This document shows positions 25,501-36,123 of a stretch of DNA of 64,000 nucleotides, piece by piece. Numbering within the stretch: the first letter of the stretch is position 1; every line of letters begins with the position of its first letter. The DNA comes from Lingula anatina (taxonomy: Eukaryota; Brachiopoda; Lingulata; Lingulida; Lingulidae). Both the position numbers and the translations under genes were made by a program. The stretch spans positions 619,719 through 683,718 of the forward strand of contig NW_019774958.1 of the NCBI RefSeq assembly GCF_001039355.2, written 5' to 3'. The notes under the pieces are model-generated. The model was not told where the DNA came from, made no database searches, and saw only the letters and a list, made by a program, of their open reading frames with translations.

Positions 25501-27202
25501 AGAAAACGGTTTAACAGACCAAGACGCAAAGGTGCTAGTTGGACCCGTGGAGGTACGTGCCTAAATACTGCTTGAAATAAAAATTGTTTTTTTTTTTTAT
25601 TGACAAACTTAATAAATGTGCCCCTCTATTAATCTTGTTTGCTGCATATATGTACGTTTTTTTTCCCTGTATTAATTATTAGTTTTGATTCAGTTTATTA
25701 ATTTCATTCTTTTTCACTTTCCACAACAACAGCTTATGGAAGTCTCTTAAAATTAAACTGTTGCAAATGGAAATGTACTTCCAACTTTTCAAATACCTAC
25801 GGGCTATTTCCATTTTATTTTTCTTATTCCAGGACCATTCATCTCTTATTTACCTAAACCTCAGTCACAATAACTTTGGAATACAATCCGGTATCTTATT
25901 TCAGAAAATGATAGGTGAGCCATGAATGTATTGTATAAATCACTATCCTATGGCTATTTTCGATAATCGTAACGAGCTAATCACGTTTAATCAACTATCA
26001 AAAATAGTACCTCTGATATCAAAAACTGGGATCAAGAAGTGCATTGTGATCATTAATAATGAAGTAATCCTGCCAAACAGACGGTCACTGTGAAGTTATT
26101 CAAGACGGATTTTAACACTACGATTGGGTGTTAACAAAGTAAACATAGCACACTCGTTTATTCTTTTCTATTCTTATGTTTATTATTCAGAAAACGGAAT
26201 GCTGGAAGAGCTTGACTTGAGCTGGAATCAAATACGCGGTGACGGTGCTCTGGCCATATGTAGGGGAGTCAAGGTAAAATAATTTCATGATTTTAAAAGC
26301 CAGTTTCTGTAAAACATAAATGTTAATAACTATAATTTAAAGAAGCAGTTTTGATGTCTCAACACATGTAAAACTTCGTGAATTTTTTGGTTTTACGACG
26401 TTTTGAGACGTACACGTATTACGTTTAATAGCAAAAAAATGATAATAGATAAAAAACATAAATAAATAAATAAATAGAATAAAAAATAAAAATACAGAAA
26501 TATAAATGTAAATATTTTTCCAGGAAAACAATTCTCTGAAGATTCTTAACATGTCATGGAATGGTCTCGCCGAGGAAGGGGCCATCAGCATGGGGCAGGC
26601 GCTTCAGGCCAGCCGCACCATGACTGAGCTAGATATCAGCTCCAACAGAATTAACGATCAGGGGTTTCTTATTCTCATCAAATCCCTCCGGGACAACGAC
26701 ACACTCAAGACTCTTAAAGTAAGTGGCATTACGAATACAGCACAGTATTGAGTCCACCTCTACTTTTGTTCTGAAATTTAAAGCGTGTTCTTATATTTGG
26801 TTTCATGGAGAAACCAAACGCATTTCTTTCCCATGTCACAACATGGGTTGGTAGCATTTATTATTGGAAGTGTTTTGTAGTGAAAATTGTTTAAATAGAG
26901 TGGGCTTTTATTTTCAAACCACGAAAGTGTTGTTTTTAAATTGCAATAATATATTGGTGGGCGAGCGTAAATTTTTTCTTAGAAGATCAAGAATTGAGAA
27001 TATTTTAGTAATTCTTCGTTTAATCATTTTCAGGTTGGACAAAATCCTATTACGGAGGATGCAGTGCTGGCTGGCCTGGAGGTGCTGAAGGAGATCGACT
27101 CTCTGAAACTAGAGGTGCTGGAACTCATTGTAAGTCGCTGGGGTAATACTACAATGTATGACACGCTCGCGCTCACGCGCACAAATACACATGCACACAC
27201 GC

Positions 27203-27235
<33 letters not shown>

Positions 27236-27950
27236 GTTTTCACATAAGCCATAGACTAACTTACACAGCTAAATAATGACTGATATATTTTTTTAGGAAA
27301 ACATATACACAAGCAGAGTAGACGAAAAGATAGAAGAGGTGCATGAAAAACACGAGAACTTCACTTGTAACCATGGTTACGCACATTCTTATGGAAAACG
27401 AAAGCTTAAGGCGTTTGATGTCGTAGAAGAAGCCATGACATTCCTTAAGAACTACATCGCAGAGCACAACATGAATTTAGTGGAGCTTTTTGCCAGTTTT
27501 GATCAAGACGGGAGCATGAGCGTTACGTATGATGAATTCAAGGAAGGGTTGAAGGTGAGTGTTCATAGTTCCAAAGTAGGCATAAGGCTGATTTTCATGA
27601 AATAAAGTAAATTGGAATGGAAATAAATGTAAGCTTTTTTATTGCGATCATTTGTTTACAACAACAGCTAAGATCAGATTAAATTTTCATATTATATTTT
27701 CGTAATCCCGAGTATTTAGCACAGCTGATGCTCAGCTTCAACTTGATTCTCAAGCAATATGTGAGGGTGGTTTGGAAAATGATTTATTACATTTAATTAA
27801 TCTGGATTTTAGATGGCACGAATTCCTATGACAGCTCTGCAAGTGGAATACCTTATTCAGGGTCTTGACGCGGATGGCGACGGCGAAATTGACTTCGGTG
27901 AACTTGTTGTTGGCGCGGAAGAACACGACAAAGCTACTAAAGGCAATTAA
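22553..27950 (+). CDS. LRRC74-like leucine-rich-repeat protein with C-terminal EF-hands
   Basis: Exons: 22553-22573, 23725-23872, 24070-24245, 24469-24576, 25184-25277, 25503-25552, 25833-25914, 26191-26273, 26524-26718, 27034-27129, 27297-27554, 27813-27950 (TAA). They sum to 1449 nt, 482 aa, close to LRRC74A (about 490). A polar N-terminal region of about 110 residues precedes GLGPKGALALAI-like text (here GIGPKGALALAIPLV) and a run of ribonuclease-inhibitor-type LRRs (LNLRGNSLGVEG, LDLSENDVSG, LDLSWNQIRGDGA, LNMSWNGLAEEGA, LDISSNRINDQGF), with roughly one LRR per short exon. Two EF-hand loops follow: DQDGSMSVTYDE and DADGDGEIDFGE, the second fully canonical. LRR proteins of this type are binding scaffolds; the EF-hands suggest calcium response. 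An ATTAAA at 28022 may end the transcript. The exact orthology (LRRC74A or B) is uncertain. Confidence 0.85.
24329..24352. repeat. Poly-A tract
   Basis: A run of 24 A in an intron of the LRRC74-like gene. Confidence 0.95.
27203..27234. repeat. (GA)n microsatellite
   Basis: About 15 GA units in the LRRC74-like intron, preceded by an imperfect CA-rich stretch. Confidence 0.95.
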
Positions 27951-29059
27951 AAGAGGGCGCTCCTGGAGTATTCCATGTGTCATGAAGCCATGTGTTTACA
28001 TTAAAAAGCTTTTGCGTGAAAATTAAAGCAGCGTTGTTGCTATGATAAGCCTATTACTTGCATTTAGTGTCATAAAAATATCTACAGTTGCTGCTTTCCA
28101 ATGTTGAAACACCATTGTAAATAAGGGTGAAATTAAAATGAGCTTGATACCGTTACCCTGAGTGTCAGAGCAACGTAAAAGCTATCTTGTTAAATATATA
28201 TACCTTGTGATGGAGTCGCTTTTACTAGTATTGTTGATATGGGTTATATATGAAATCAAGATCGAGCTGGCAATACCGGAATCTAGAACCTAGGGTAGAT
28301 ACCGTGAGCCTATGGATAAAACGAACTACATACTGTCTCATGGTTGTACTGCGCACTATTTTCTAGAGGATATGTATGAACTTCTTTATAAATGACCGAA
28401 GTCTAGCAAAAAATCAAAATTAATTTAATTTAGTAGCTGTATAAGCTAACTGTATTTTCTAACATGCATTTTTTTTTCAGATTTTTAACCAGATTTTTAA
28501 ACATGTATAACATTTAATTTATCTCGATGGGAAAAATCCATATGACGATTGTAAAAGGATTGTGTGGGTGTTACGCAAAACACTTAAATGACTGAGGTGC
28601 TAAGATAAGCGTGATGGAGGGGGGGGGGGAGAGGCTTAAAATCTTATGTGCTTTTCTTACTAATTGTGATGTAGCATTTTTCGAAGTCGTTTTAATGAAA
28701 TAAAACATCGAACCGAGTACATGTATGTTGGAGTCATTATTTGTATTATTTTTATAAAAAAAATAATGAATATTTTATATTTAGACGCACAATCAAAATA
28801 AAGAAAAGTCGGATACCTCAAATTTAAAATACAACAGTACACATTGCTCATGACGTTGAAGTGCATGCTCATATGTGTGACCATGCAGGTAACACTAGGT
28901 GCTACTGCCTCGAGACTTGATTGTGTTAGGTGCGCTACTGTTTGCTCAAGATGTCAATAGGGGATTTTGGTGAAATCTAGGAAGTACGATGATTCAGGAA
29001 TAGGACCATATCATAAGACTCAAAGTTCCGTCTCAAGAACAGTGTGATTTTTCTTCATT
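27951..29059. other. Intergenic region between LRRC74-like gene and SMPDL3
   Basis: The first part is probably 3' UTR (ATTAAA at 28022-28027). A G-run lies near 28620-28629. No exon, repeat family or RNA gene was recognised. Confidence 0.5.
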
Positions 29060-31687
29060 ATGTATTTACTATTCAGTTGTATTATATTGTTCCTTGGCGT
29101 ACCCAGTGTAGGCTCCCAAAACACAGGTAAGGCAAGTTGGTGTGTATACCCAATACGCAGGTAAATCTAGTCTAAGGCTAACCTTACATGATGAGCTATA
29201 ATAAAGAGTTCATGGTGGATTTCAAAATTTGATTAGATCTGCATTTGGACATTATAGCCTTACTCTAAAGTGGACGGTATAAGACAGATGGAAGATGTAT
29301 TTGTAGAACAATCAGGCCTTCTGGAAAAAAAAAGGTTAAGTCCCCGGTAGGCCTAATGCTAAATTTCTAACATTTCAATGGGGATCTCTCTTACAGGAAG
29401 TTTCTGGCACGTAACCGACTTTCACTTTGATCCAAGTTACACGTCCAGTCGCAACTCGTGCCACACAGAGGCTAAACAGCGTCCGCTTGGTCAGTATGGC
29501 GACTATCTGTGCGACTCCCCGTATGCTCTCATTAACAGTTCCATGTACGCCATGAGGGACATAGAAGATAACCCGGACTTTATTATCTGGACTGGGTGAG
29601 TCAAACAGGTTGACAGTGAGTAAATACACGCCCATCATACCACTGTGTAAAATGGGTCACCTGCATTAGGCTTTACATGTACCCATTCTTATTTTCTACT
29701 ACCTGCAAATAAAACGTAGAGAAACGAGAAGTAATAATGCGTTGAGTCCATAATATGTTACTATGATTTTCTCATTGAAGGCGTTTCCACGTCGATCTGA
29801 TCTACACAATAAGCATTTACTTATTTGTACTTACAAATATCACACATAAAAATTACTCTTATAGCGTTTCGAAATACTGGTAGTAACACATAGATCAATG
29901 TATAAAGATGAATAAAAAAGAATTATCAATTTAATAAGTCTTATCTGGTACTTTCAGAGACGACACACCTCATACCTCTAACGATAACCTTGATGAAAGT
30001 AAAGTCCTGAGCATGATCCTGAACCTGACGCACCTGTTAATGGAGGTATTTCCCAACACCCCTGTCTATGCCGCCCTGGGTAACCATGACTACCACCCCA
30101 AGCACCTGATGCCGCCGCATTCTAACCCTATCTACAATGCCGTGGCTGACAGCTGGAAGGCGTGGTTTAGAAACGACGTGGCCGAGCAGACTTTCAGAAA
30201 TGGTGAGCCGGGCTGGAGTAGTTGGTGATGGGCAAACAATTTAAACGTCGATGTTAACATTGAATACTAAAATAGACAGAGTGACATCTGAACTGTCTAT
30301 TACCTCTGTCAGGTAGGAATATATGTCTAATTATCGCACCTCGCTGATATTAATCTCTTTGTCGTTTCATTTCAGGTGGGTTTTATACCCTGCCCATGGC
30401 TCGGAACGGCAGCCGCGTTGTTGTTCTCAATACTGTGTATTATTACACCAATGACAAGTTGACAGCTAATGACAGTGACCCAGCCGGACAATTAGCCTGG
30501 CTAGATGAAGTTTTGACGAACGCAACTCTTGCCAAAGAAAAGGTCGGTTTAGTTTAACTATGGGTTCAATTTCCAAGATAATTATGAAAAAACATTTATA
30601 CAAATGTTATATTTTTTAACATTTATTAAGTGCAATCTTATGAATTAATTAAATAATTTTAACACGTACACGTTACTTTCAAACCCGTTAGTGCTAGGCG
30701 AATGAAAAACTAAGGTTAAAGATATGTGGATCTCAGTGTCATATACAGGTGATTCTGAACAATTTTTTTCATTTTATAGGTTCACATTGTAGCGCATGTA
30801 CCACCTGGTCACTTCGAGAGACACAGAACAAAATACTGGTTTTATCCGCAATTTAACAAAAAGTTTCAAGATCTCATCGTCAAGTTTTCGAGTGTCATAG
30901 CAGGGATGTACTTTGCTCATGAGCATACGGACAACTTTCGCTTGTTTTATAATCAGCAAGGTATAGTATTTTTTCTAACCATGACCAAGTTAGATTGATT
31001 TATCAGTTTCTTTCGTTTCAAAATGTACGGTCTCGCTGTTACTTTATAGTACAATTTTAATTGCTTAAAAGCGCATAGTTGCATGCATTGATAAAAAGCA
31101 CACACAGTTTAGGGTGTCAAATGCATATTAAAAAATAAGTAACGTAAAATATTTTATCCATAGATAATCCGGTCGCAGCGATGTTTATTGCACCAGCTGT
31201 CACGCCCTGGCAAACAACATTACCCAACATGATTGGATCTGCGGCTAACAATCCGGGAATAAGGCTGTTCAAGTACAACCGTGACACCTCCCTGCCTACA
31301 GACATCTGGCAGCATTACCTGAACTTAACCCAAACAAACATGACAAACACTGCAAACTGGCAACTGGAATACAAAGCCAGTGAGATGTACGGCATCAGGG
31401 ACCTCTCCCCGCAAAGTTTGAATCAACTGGTGTTGAAATTTAAACGGCAAAATAGCGAGGAGTTCAGAAAATATTACCAGTACAATACAGCTAGCATACA
31501 ACCCGGGGAAACTTGCGGTGAATTGTGCAAGAAAGTGCACATCTGTTCCATCACAAAAATTGATTATGATGATTTCGAGAAGTGCGTGATTGGTGCTGTG
31601 TCCGCAGCGACCACTGTATGCGATTGGATGCTCACATTTGTCTTGTTGGGCATTAATGCCGTAATAGCATTAATTGCAGCCAATTAA
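29060..31687 (+). CDS. Acid sphingomyelinase-like phosphodiesterase (SMPDL3B type)
   Basis: Exons: 29060-29126, 29397-29595, 29958-30202, 30376-30542, 30780-30960, 31164-31687 (TAA); 1383 nt, 460 aa, matching SMPDL3A/B length. The first exon encodes a signal peptide (MYLLFSCIILFLGVPSVGS). The calcineurin-like metallophosphatase core shows all metal-ligand motifs in order: FWHVTDFHFDP, WTGDDTPH, LGNHDYHP, VAHVPPG and FAHEHTD. The family hydrolyses phosphodiester or nucleotide substrates outside the cell or in lysosomes, using zinc. The C-terminus ends in a hydrophobic segment (CDWMLTFVLLGINAVIALI), as expected for a GPI-anchored SMPDL3B-like protein rather than soluble SMPDL3A. An AATAAA at 32207-32212 lies about 60 nt before the convergent H1 stem-loop. 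Function is assigned from family knowledge. Confidence 0.93.
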
Positions 31688-32242
31688 GAAAAGCAGTGTT
31701 TAAAAGAACTAAACTACACTTGTTTCCTCATAATGATCTGATAGTCTGATGATGATCTCAATCGTATGCCTATAAGAACAATTTTTTCTCAAGAACATTT
31801 ACACTGCAGGATACAACATGACATCTTAAAAATGTTCTGAATGAGGTTCTATAATAAGTCCTTGTTTCTCATGTCATAATGGTGATTTTAAGACCTACAC
31901 AAAGTTAAGAAACTTAATTTACAAGTCCAATTTTATAGTAGTTTGTCATTTGAAATCACAATAGCTAAACTTGGAAAATTGTAATTCATTCAGCTCTAAC
32001 AGACGTTATCAAATTTAGGGGTGCTGTAGGATCGAATTACTTCTAGTTTAATAGTGGCTTCATCCCTCAGTTCTCTAGTTAATTCATCTTAATTTGTTTT
32101 GACTACTCATATAAATCGCTTTAATGTATTGCTTTATAATTCTTCCTGTGTACACTAATATCGCCGTTATGTTACTCAATTAAAACATACTCGATGCTTC
32201 ACTATAAATAAAAAGGAAAAACAAATACAAACGAGAACAAAT

Positions 32243-32284
32243 GGTATTGCTTTTCTTGAGTTTTGGTTGGCCCTGAAAAGGGCC
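32243..32284 (-). terminator. Histone 3' stem-loop and downstream element of H1 (copy 1)
   Basis: On the minus strand GGCCCTTTTCAGGGCC (32284-32269) is a perfect 6-bp stem with a 4-nt loop, the SLBP-binding histone 3' signal, about 28 nt after the H1 stop. Downstream, CAAGAAAAGCAATACC (32258-32243) resembles the purine-rich element bound by U7 snRNP. It marks the gene as replication-dependent. Confidence 0.9.
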
Positions 32285-32311
32285 TTTGGTATGAAGAAAT
32301 ACAATCTTCCT

Positions 32312-32899
32312 TCACTTCTTAGCCGGCTTCTTGGCTGCTTTCTTTGGAGTCTTCTTCGCTGCTTTAGCCTTGGCAGCGGGTTTCTTTGCTGTTTTCTTGG
32401 GTGTCGTGGTTTTCTTGGTAGCTTTAGGTTTGGCAGCTTTCTTGGGGGACTTCGTGGCCTTCTTAGGTTTAGTCGCCTTTTTGGTAGCTGCCGGTTTCTT
32501 AGCCTTCTTTGGTGTGGCCTTGGGCTTCTTGGGTTTCACCGTTTTTGGTTTCTTAACCTTGGGTTTAGCGGCAGGCTTCTTAGCAGCTGCACCTAGTTTG
32601 AACGAACCAGATGCACCGGTCCCCTTGGTTTGCACCAACGTACCAGCGAGCACGGCACTCTTCAGGTATCGCTTCATAAACGGGGCCAGCTTCACGGTAT
32701 CCACCTTGTAGGTAGCGGCTACGTATTTCTTAATAGCAACAAGGGAAGACCCTCCTCGTTCCTTCAGATCACGAATGGCAGCGTTGACCATCTCTGCTAC
32801 AGGAGGGTGAGCGGCTGGGGCCTTGGGCTTCTTGGTCTTGGTCGTCTTTGCAGCTGGAGCTTCCATCGTAGTTGAGTTCGCTGAGGTAGTCACAGACAA
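32312..32899 (-). CDS. Linker histone H1, replication-dependent (haplotype A)
   Basis: An intronless frame of 195 aa. The N-terminal tail is short (about 30 residues). The winged-helix globular domain runs from about 31 to 106 ([44 protein letters not shown]). A Lys/Ala/Pro tail of some 85 residues with KKPK, SPKK and TPKK repeats follows. It binds linker DNA and compacts chromatin. The first ATG fits a TATA-like box about 50 nt upstream; a second Met at codon 12 is possible. The gene is convergent with SMPDL3 and head-to-head with the hexosaminidase. No core histone genes are in the window, so this is an isolated H1. It differs at 8 residues from the second copy. Confidence 0.96.
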   Translation of the reverse strand: MSVTTSANSTTMEAPAAKTTKTKKPKAPAAHPPVAEMVNAAIRDLKERGGSSLVAIKKYVAATYKVDTVKLAPFMKRYLKSAVLAGTLVQTKGTGASGSFKLGAAAKKPAAKPKVKKPKTVKPKKPKATPKKAKKPAATKKATKPKKATKSPKKAAKPKATKKTTTPKKTAKKPAAKAKAAKKTPKKAAKKPAKK

Positions 32900-32949
32900 T
32901 ATTCGGAGACTTCTACAGTTGAATGAGATGTCCGAAGGATGCTGCCCAT

Positions 32950-33028
32950 CTTAAAGCCTGGCGCGGACCTCTTAGAACACACCGCCATAGATGTATCCCG
33001 CCTCCGCTTAAAGCTTAACGCTGTGTTT
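32950..33028 (-). promoter_or_regulatory. H1 promoter: TATA-like box and H1 box (copy 1)
   Basis: On the minus strand the H1-specific AAACACA box lies at 33028-33022 and a TATA-like CTTTAAG at 32956-32950. A GC-rich block between them contains GGCGG. This order (AAACACA, GC-rich, TATA, start) is the known architecture of replication-dependent H1 promoters. The same elements occur at 36250-36244 and 36178-36172 for the second copy. Confidence 0.75.
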
Positions 33029-33928
33029 GTTGACAATATTTAATTTGATAATTTTTATATTTCTGGTTTGAATTTTTCAAAGAATTTGATATTTTTCGAA
33101 AGCTAGATAATATGTGTTTGCAGTAGTACAGAAATTTACTAAGTTCAAGGAGAGAAAAGAGAGAAAAAACTACGCTGAATGAAAGTAACCAAGAATGAGC
33201 GAGCAATTTTCTCTTTTCAAATGCATTTTATATCCTTTCAGATAATTAAAAAAGAGGTTATATGTATATGTCTTAGTAGCTAAATATTGCAATTTGTTAT
33301 TTTGAGAAATTGAAATAGTAGGTACGACTTGTAAATATTTTATTTTTAATATTTTGGGACACCTCACAAACACATCAAAGGGACCTCGTCCATGCATCCT
33401 CCTGTGGGGAAGTCGTTACTCATGGATACCTTTAAGGTGTTAAATTAATGATATCTCGGACGTATACAGTGTATATCAGTCTTTGAAGAAAGAAAAAGTG
33501 TGGAAATGTACAAGCATAGATATAAAAGACATTTTGATATGTCATGATAGTTTATCCATGATGACTTATCATGTACTGCAGTAGTGGTCTTTTAACTACG
33601 GATCGAGGATTGAGTTTTGCGTAGTTCATAACTGTGCCTAGCTTCGTGATTCTATCCCTTTTTTAAACTTAAGGTAAATTTTACAAAAAAGCATCGCAGA
33701 TTGATTAGGGTTTTAAAAATAAATAAATAAAATCAGCATCTACATGTATTTTGATGATAAAAAACAGTTTCACTGCAAAATGCAGTGTGCAAGTATATCA
33801 GTGCAAGAGCCGTCTAGAATTACCTTTGTGTCGATATGCTTTGCAAAATTGATATTTCATATTTCAAGCGTGCACAGTTTTCAAAAAAGATTGAAACTTC
33901 ATTCTATTATTTAACCAAAAATTGCAGT

Positions 33929-33953
33929 GGGGGGGGGGGGGGGGGGGGGGGGG
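33929..33953. repeat. Poly-G run of 25
   Basis: A homopolymer of 25 G. The corresponding position of the other haplotype (about 37126-37135) reads GCAGAGGAGGACCC, so the tract is specific to this copy. Confidence 0.9.
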
Positions 33954-34271
33954 CACAATACCATGGATTGAGCGGGGCATTATCTCATTCAAAATAACCA
34001 CGCCGGGGTAACTCATAGCTGTGATGTTTTATGTCAACTTCACATCTCATCACACGAGCGTCTGTTTTTATTTCAACAAGAAAAAAAAACAGAAATAAAA
34101 GAGAGACACTTCAGAACGAAAGAAATGTCCACAGAGGGATGGACTGACCTAGCACCTTTCATCTGTGATTTTCGGCAATGCATTGGAACGTATCACAGAT
34201 CTTATCAGCTTTGGCAACAATGTAGCCTCTACCAGGGCAGCAGTTATTATTCTGTGGACATTTTAGCTGAG

Positions 34272-34351
34272 GCGTGCACTGAAATAATAATGATGTATAG
34301 GTATGTGTCGGCGAAGCCGACACGGGAAAGTTACGAAGTCTCGTGCATTGA
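34272..34351 (-). mobile_element. LINE insertion, 3' end fragment with target site duplication
   Basis: The 12-bp GCGTGCACTGAA at 34272-34283 recurs at 42225-42236. On the minus strand the element reads to a perfect hairpin (GTGTCGGCTTCGCCGACAC) and then an ATT-rich simple tail ending at the duplicated target. A terminal hairpin and microsatellite tail are typical of CR1/Jockey-group LINE 3' ends. The sequence stops at an N (34352), apparently a contig end within the element. The 5' part is at 41930-42224. Confidence 0.7.
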
Positions 34352-34352
34352 N
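34352..34352. other. Single N: contig junction
   Basis: The only unknown base here separates LINE sequence from sequence matching the last SMPDL3 intron (about 31107 onward). It marks an assembly join rather than a biological breakpoint, in my reading. Confidence 0.75.
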
Positions 34353-34409
34353 TTTTAGGGTGTCAAATGCATATTAAAAAATAAGCAACGTAAAATATTT
34401 TATCCATAG

Positions 34410-34933
34410 ATTATCCGGTCGCAGCGATGTTTATTGCTCCAGCTGTCACGCCCTGGCAAACAACATTACCCAACATGATTGGTTCTGCGGCCAACAATCC
34501 GGGGATTAGGCTGTTCAAGTACAACCGTGACACCTCCCTGCCTACAGACATCTGGCAGCATTACCTGAACTTAACCCAAACAAACATGACAAACACTGCA
34601 AACTGGCAACTGGAATACAAAGCCAGTGAGATGTACGGCATCAGGGACCTCTCTCCGCAAAGCTTGAATCAACTGGTGTTGAAATTTAAACGGCAAAATA
34701 GCGAGGAGTTCAGAAAATATTACCAGTACAATACAGCTAGCATACAACCCGGGGAAACTTGCGGTGAATTGTGCAAGAAAGTGCACATCTGTTCCATCAC
34801 TAACATTGATTATGATGATTTCGAGAAGTGCGTGATTGGTGCTGTGTCCGCAGCATCTACTGTATGCGATTGGATGCCCACATTCGTCTTGTTGAGCATT
34901 AATGCCGTAATAGCATCAATTGCAGCCAATTGA
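34410..34933 (+). CDS. SMPDL3B-like, terminal exon only (haplotype B copy)
   Basis: This is the last coding exon of the SMPDL3 gene again, preceded by about 57 bp of the same intron and its TAG acceptor, then cut at the N. The first ~127 residues after the ATG at 34427 are identical to the copy at 31181-31687. Six changes lie in the last ~45 residues, five of them in the hydrophobic tail (Ser, Pro and Ser replacing Leu or Gly positions). The metallophosphatase core exons are absent, so this is not a functional gene by itself; I read it as the other allele truncated by the contig end. Confidence 0.85.
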
Positions 34934-35467
34934 GAAAAGCAGTAATAAAGGGAACTTAATTTGATTAGTCAGAATGATCTGATATCCAATCTCAATCTTA
35001 TGTCTATAAGAACAATTTTTTTTCTCACGAATATTTTCACTGCAGGATAAAGCATGACTTCGTAAACAACATTACCCATTGTTCTGAATGAGGTTCTAAA
35101 ATGTCTTTGTTTCTCATGTCATAATGGTGATTTTAAGACCTACACAAAATTAAGAAACTCAATTTACAAGTCCAATTTTGTAGTTTGTTTTGTCGTTTGT
35201 AATCACAAAAGCTAAACTTTGTTTAGCGTAGTCAAATTTAGGTATGTTGTGGGATTGAATTACTTCTAGTTTAATAGTGGCTTCATCCCTTACTTTATAT
35301 CAGTTCAAATCAGCCTCAGTTCTGGTTAATTCATCTTCATTTGTTTTGACTTCTTGTATAAATCGCTTTGCTGTATCGCTATATTAATATTGTTACTCAA
35401 TTAAATCATACTTGATGCTTCACCTATAGAAAAGGAAAAATATAATATTTCGAACAAGAACAAATGG

Positions 35468-35509
35468 TATTGCTTTTCTTTGAAGATTTGGTTGGCCCTG
35501 AAAAGGGCC
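35468..35509 (-). terminator. Histone 3' stem-loop of H1 (copy 2)
   Basis: GGCCCTTTTCAGGGCC on the minus strand (35509-35494), identical to the copy-1 stem-loop, with a similar AAGAAAAGCAATA downstream element. Confidence 0.9.
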
Positions 35510-35535
35510 TTTGGTATGAAGAAATACTATTTTCT

Positions 35536-36123
35536 TCACTTTTTAGCTGGCTTCTTGGCTGCTTTCTTTGGAGTCTTCTTCGCTGTTTTAGGTTTGGCGG
35601 CGGGCTTCTTTGCCGTTTTCTTGGGTGACGTGGTTTTCTTGGCACTTTTGGGTTTGGCAGCTTTCTTGGGGGACTTCGTGGTCTTCTTAGGTTTAGTAGC
35701 TTTCTTGGTAGCCGCCGGTTTCTTAGCCTTCTTAGGTGTGGCCTTGGGCTTCTTGGGCTTCACTGCTTTGGGTTTCTTGACTTTGGGTTTAGCGGCAGGC
35801 TTCTTAGCAGCTGCACCTAGTTTGAACGAACCAGATGCACCGGTCCCCTTGGTTTGCACCAACGTACCAGCGCCCACGGCACTCTTCAGGTATCGCTTCA
35901 TAAACGGGGCCAGCTTCACGGTATCCACCTTGTAGGTAGCGGCTACGTATTTCTTAATAGCAACAAGGGAAGACCCTCCTCGTTCCTTCAGATCACGAAT
36001 GGCAGCGTTGACCATCTCTGCTACAGGAGGGTGAGCGGCTGGGGCCTTGGGCTTCTTGGTCTTGGTAGTCTTTGCAGCTGGAGCTTCCATCGTAGTTGAG
36101 TTCGCTGAGGTAGTCACAGACAA
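35536..36123 (-). CDS. Linker histone H1, replication-dependent (haplotype B)
   Basis: Intronless, 195 aa, with the same domain layout and flanking signals as the H1 at 32312-32899. Eight residues differ: L84G just before the [15 protein letters not shown] loop, and seven in the Lys-rich tail (Thr/Ala/Ser/Pro exchanges). The promoter retains the AAACACA box (36250-36244) and TATA-like CTTTAAG (36178-36172). The flanking DNA on both sides also aligns with copy 1 with scattered substitutions and indels. It is most likely the second allele; a genuine recent paralogue is the alternative. Confidence 0.95.
   Translation of the reverse strand: MSVTTSANSTTMEAPAAKTTKTKKPKAPAAHPPVAEMVNAAIRDLKERGGSSLVAIKKYVAATYKVDTVKLAPFMKRYLKSAVGAGTLVQTKGTGASGSFKLGAAAKKPAAKPKVKKPKAVKPKKPKATPKKAKKPAATKKATKPKKTTKSPKKAAKPKSAKKTTSPKKTAKKPAAKPKTAKKTPKKAAKKPAKK

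Noticed and set aside
32331-32711. Open frame on the plus strand opposite H1 (also 35480-35935)
   Set aside because: Antisense reflection of the Lys/Ala-rich H1 tail, giving Phe/Leu/Gly repeats; no independent coding evidence.
34125-34358. Open frame starting MSTEGWTDLAPF, with a relative at 37310-37480
   Set aside because: The two haplotypes do not preserve the frame or end, it runs into the LINE and the N, and no splice or family support exists. Considered non-coding spacer between H1 and the hexosaminidase.
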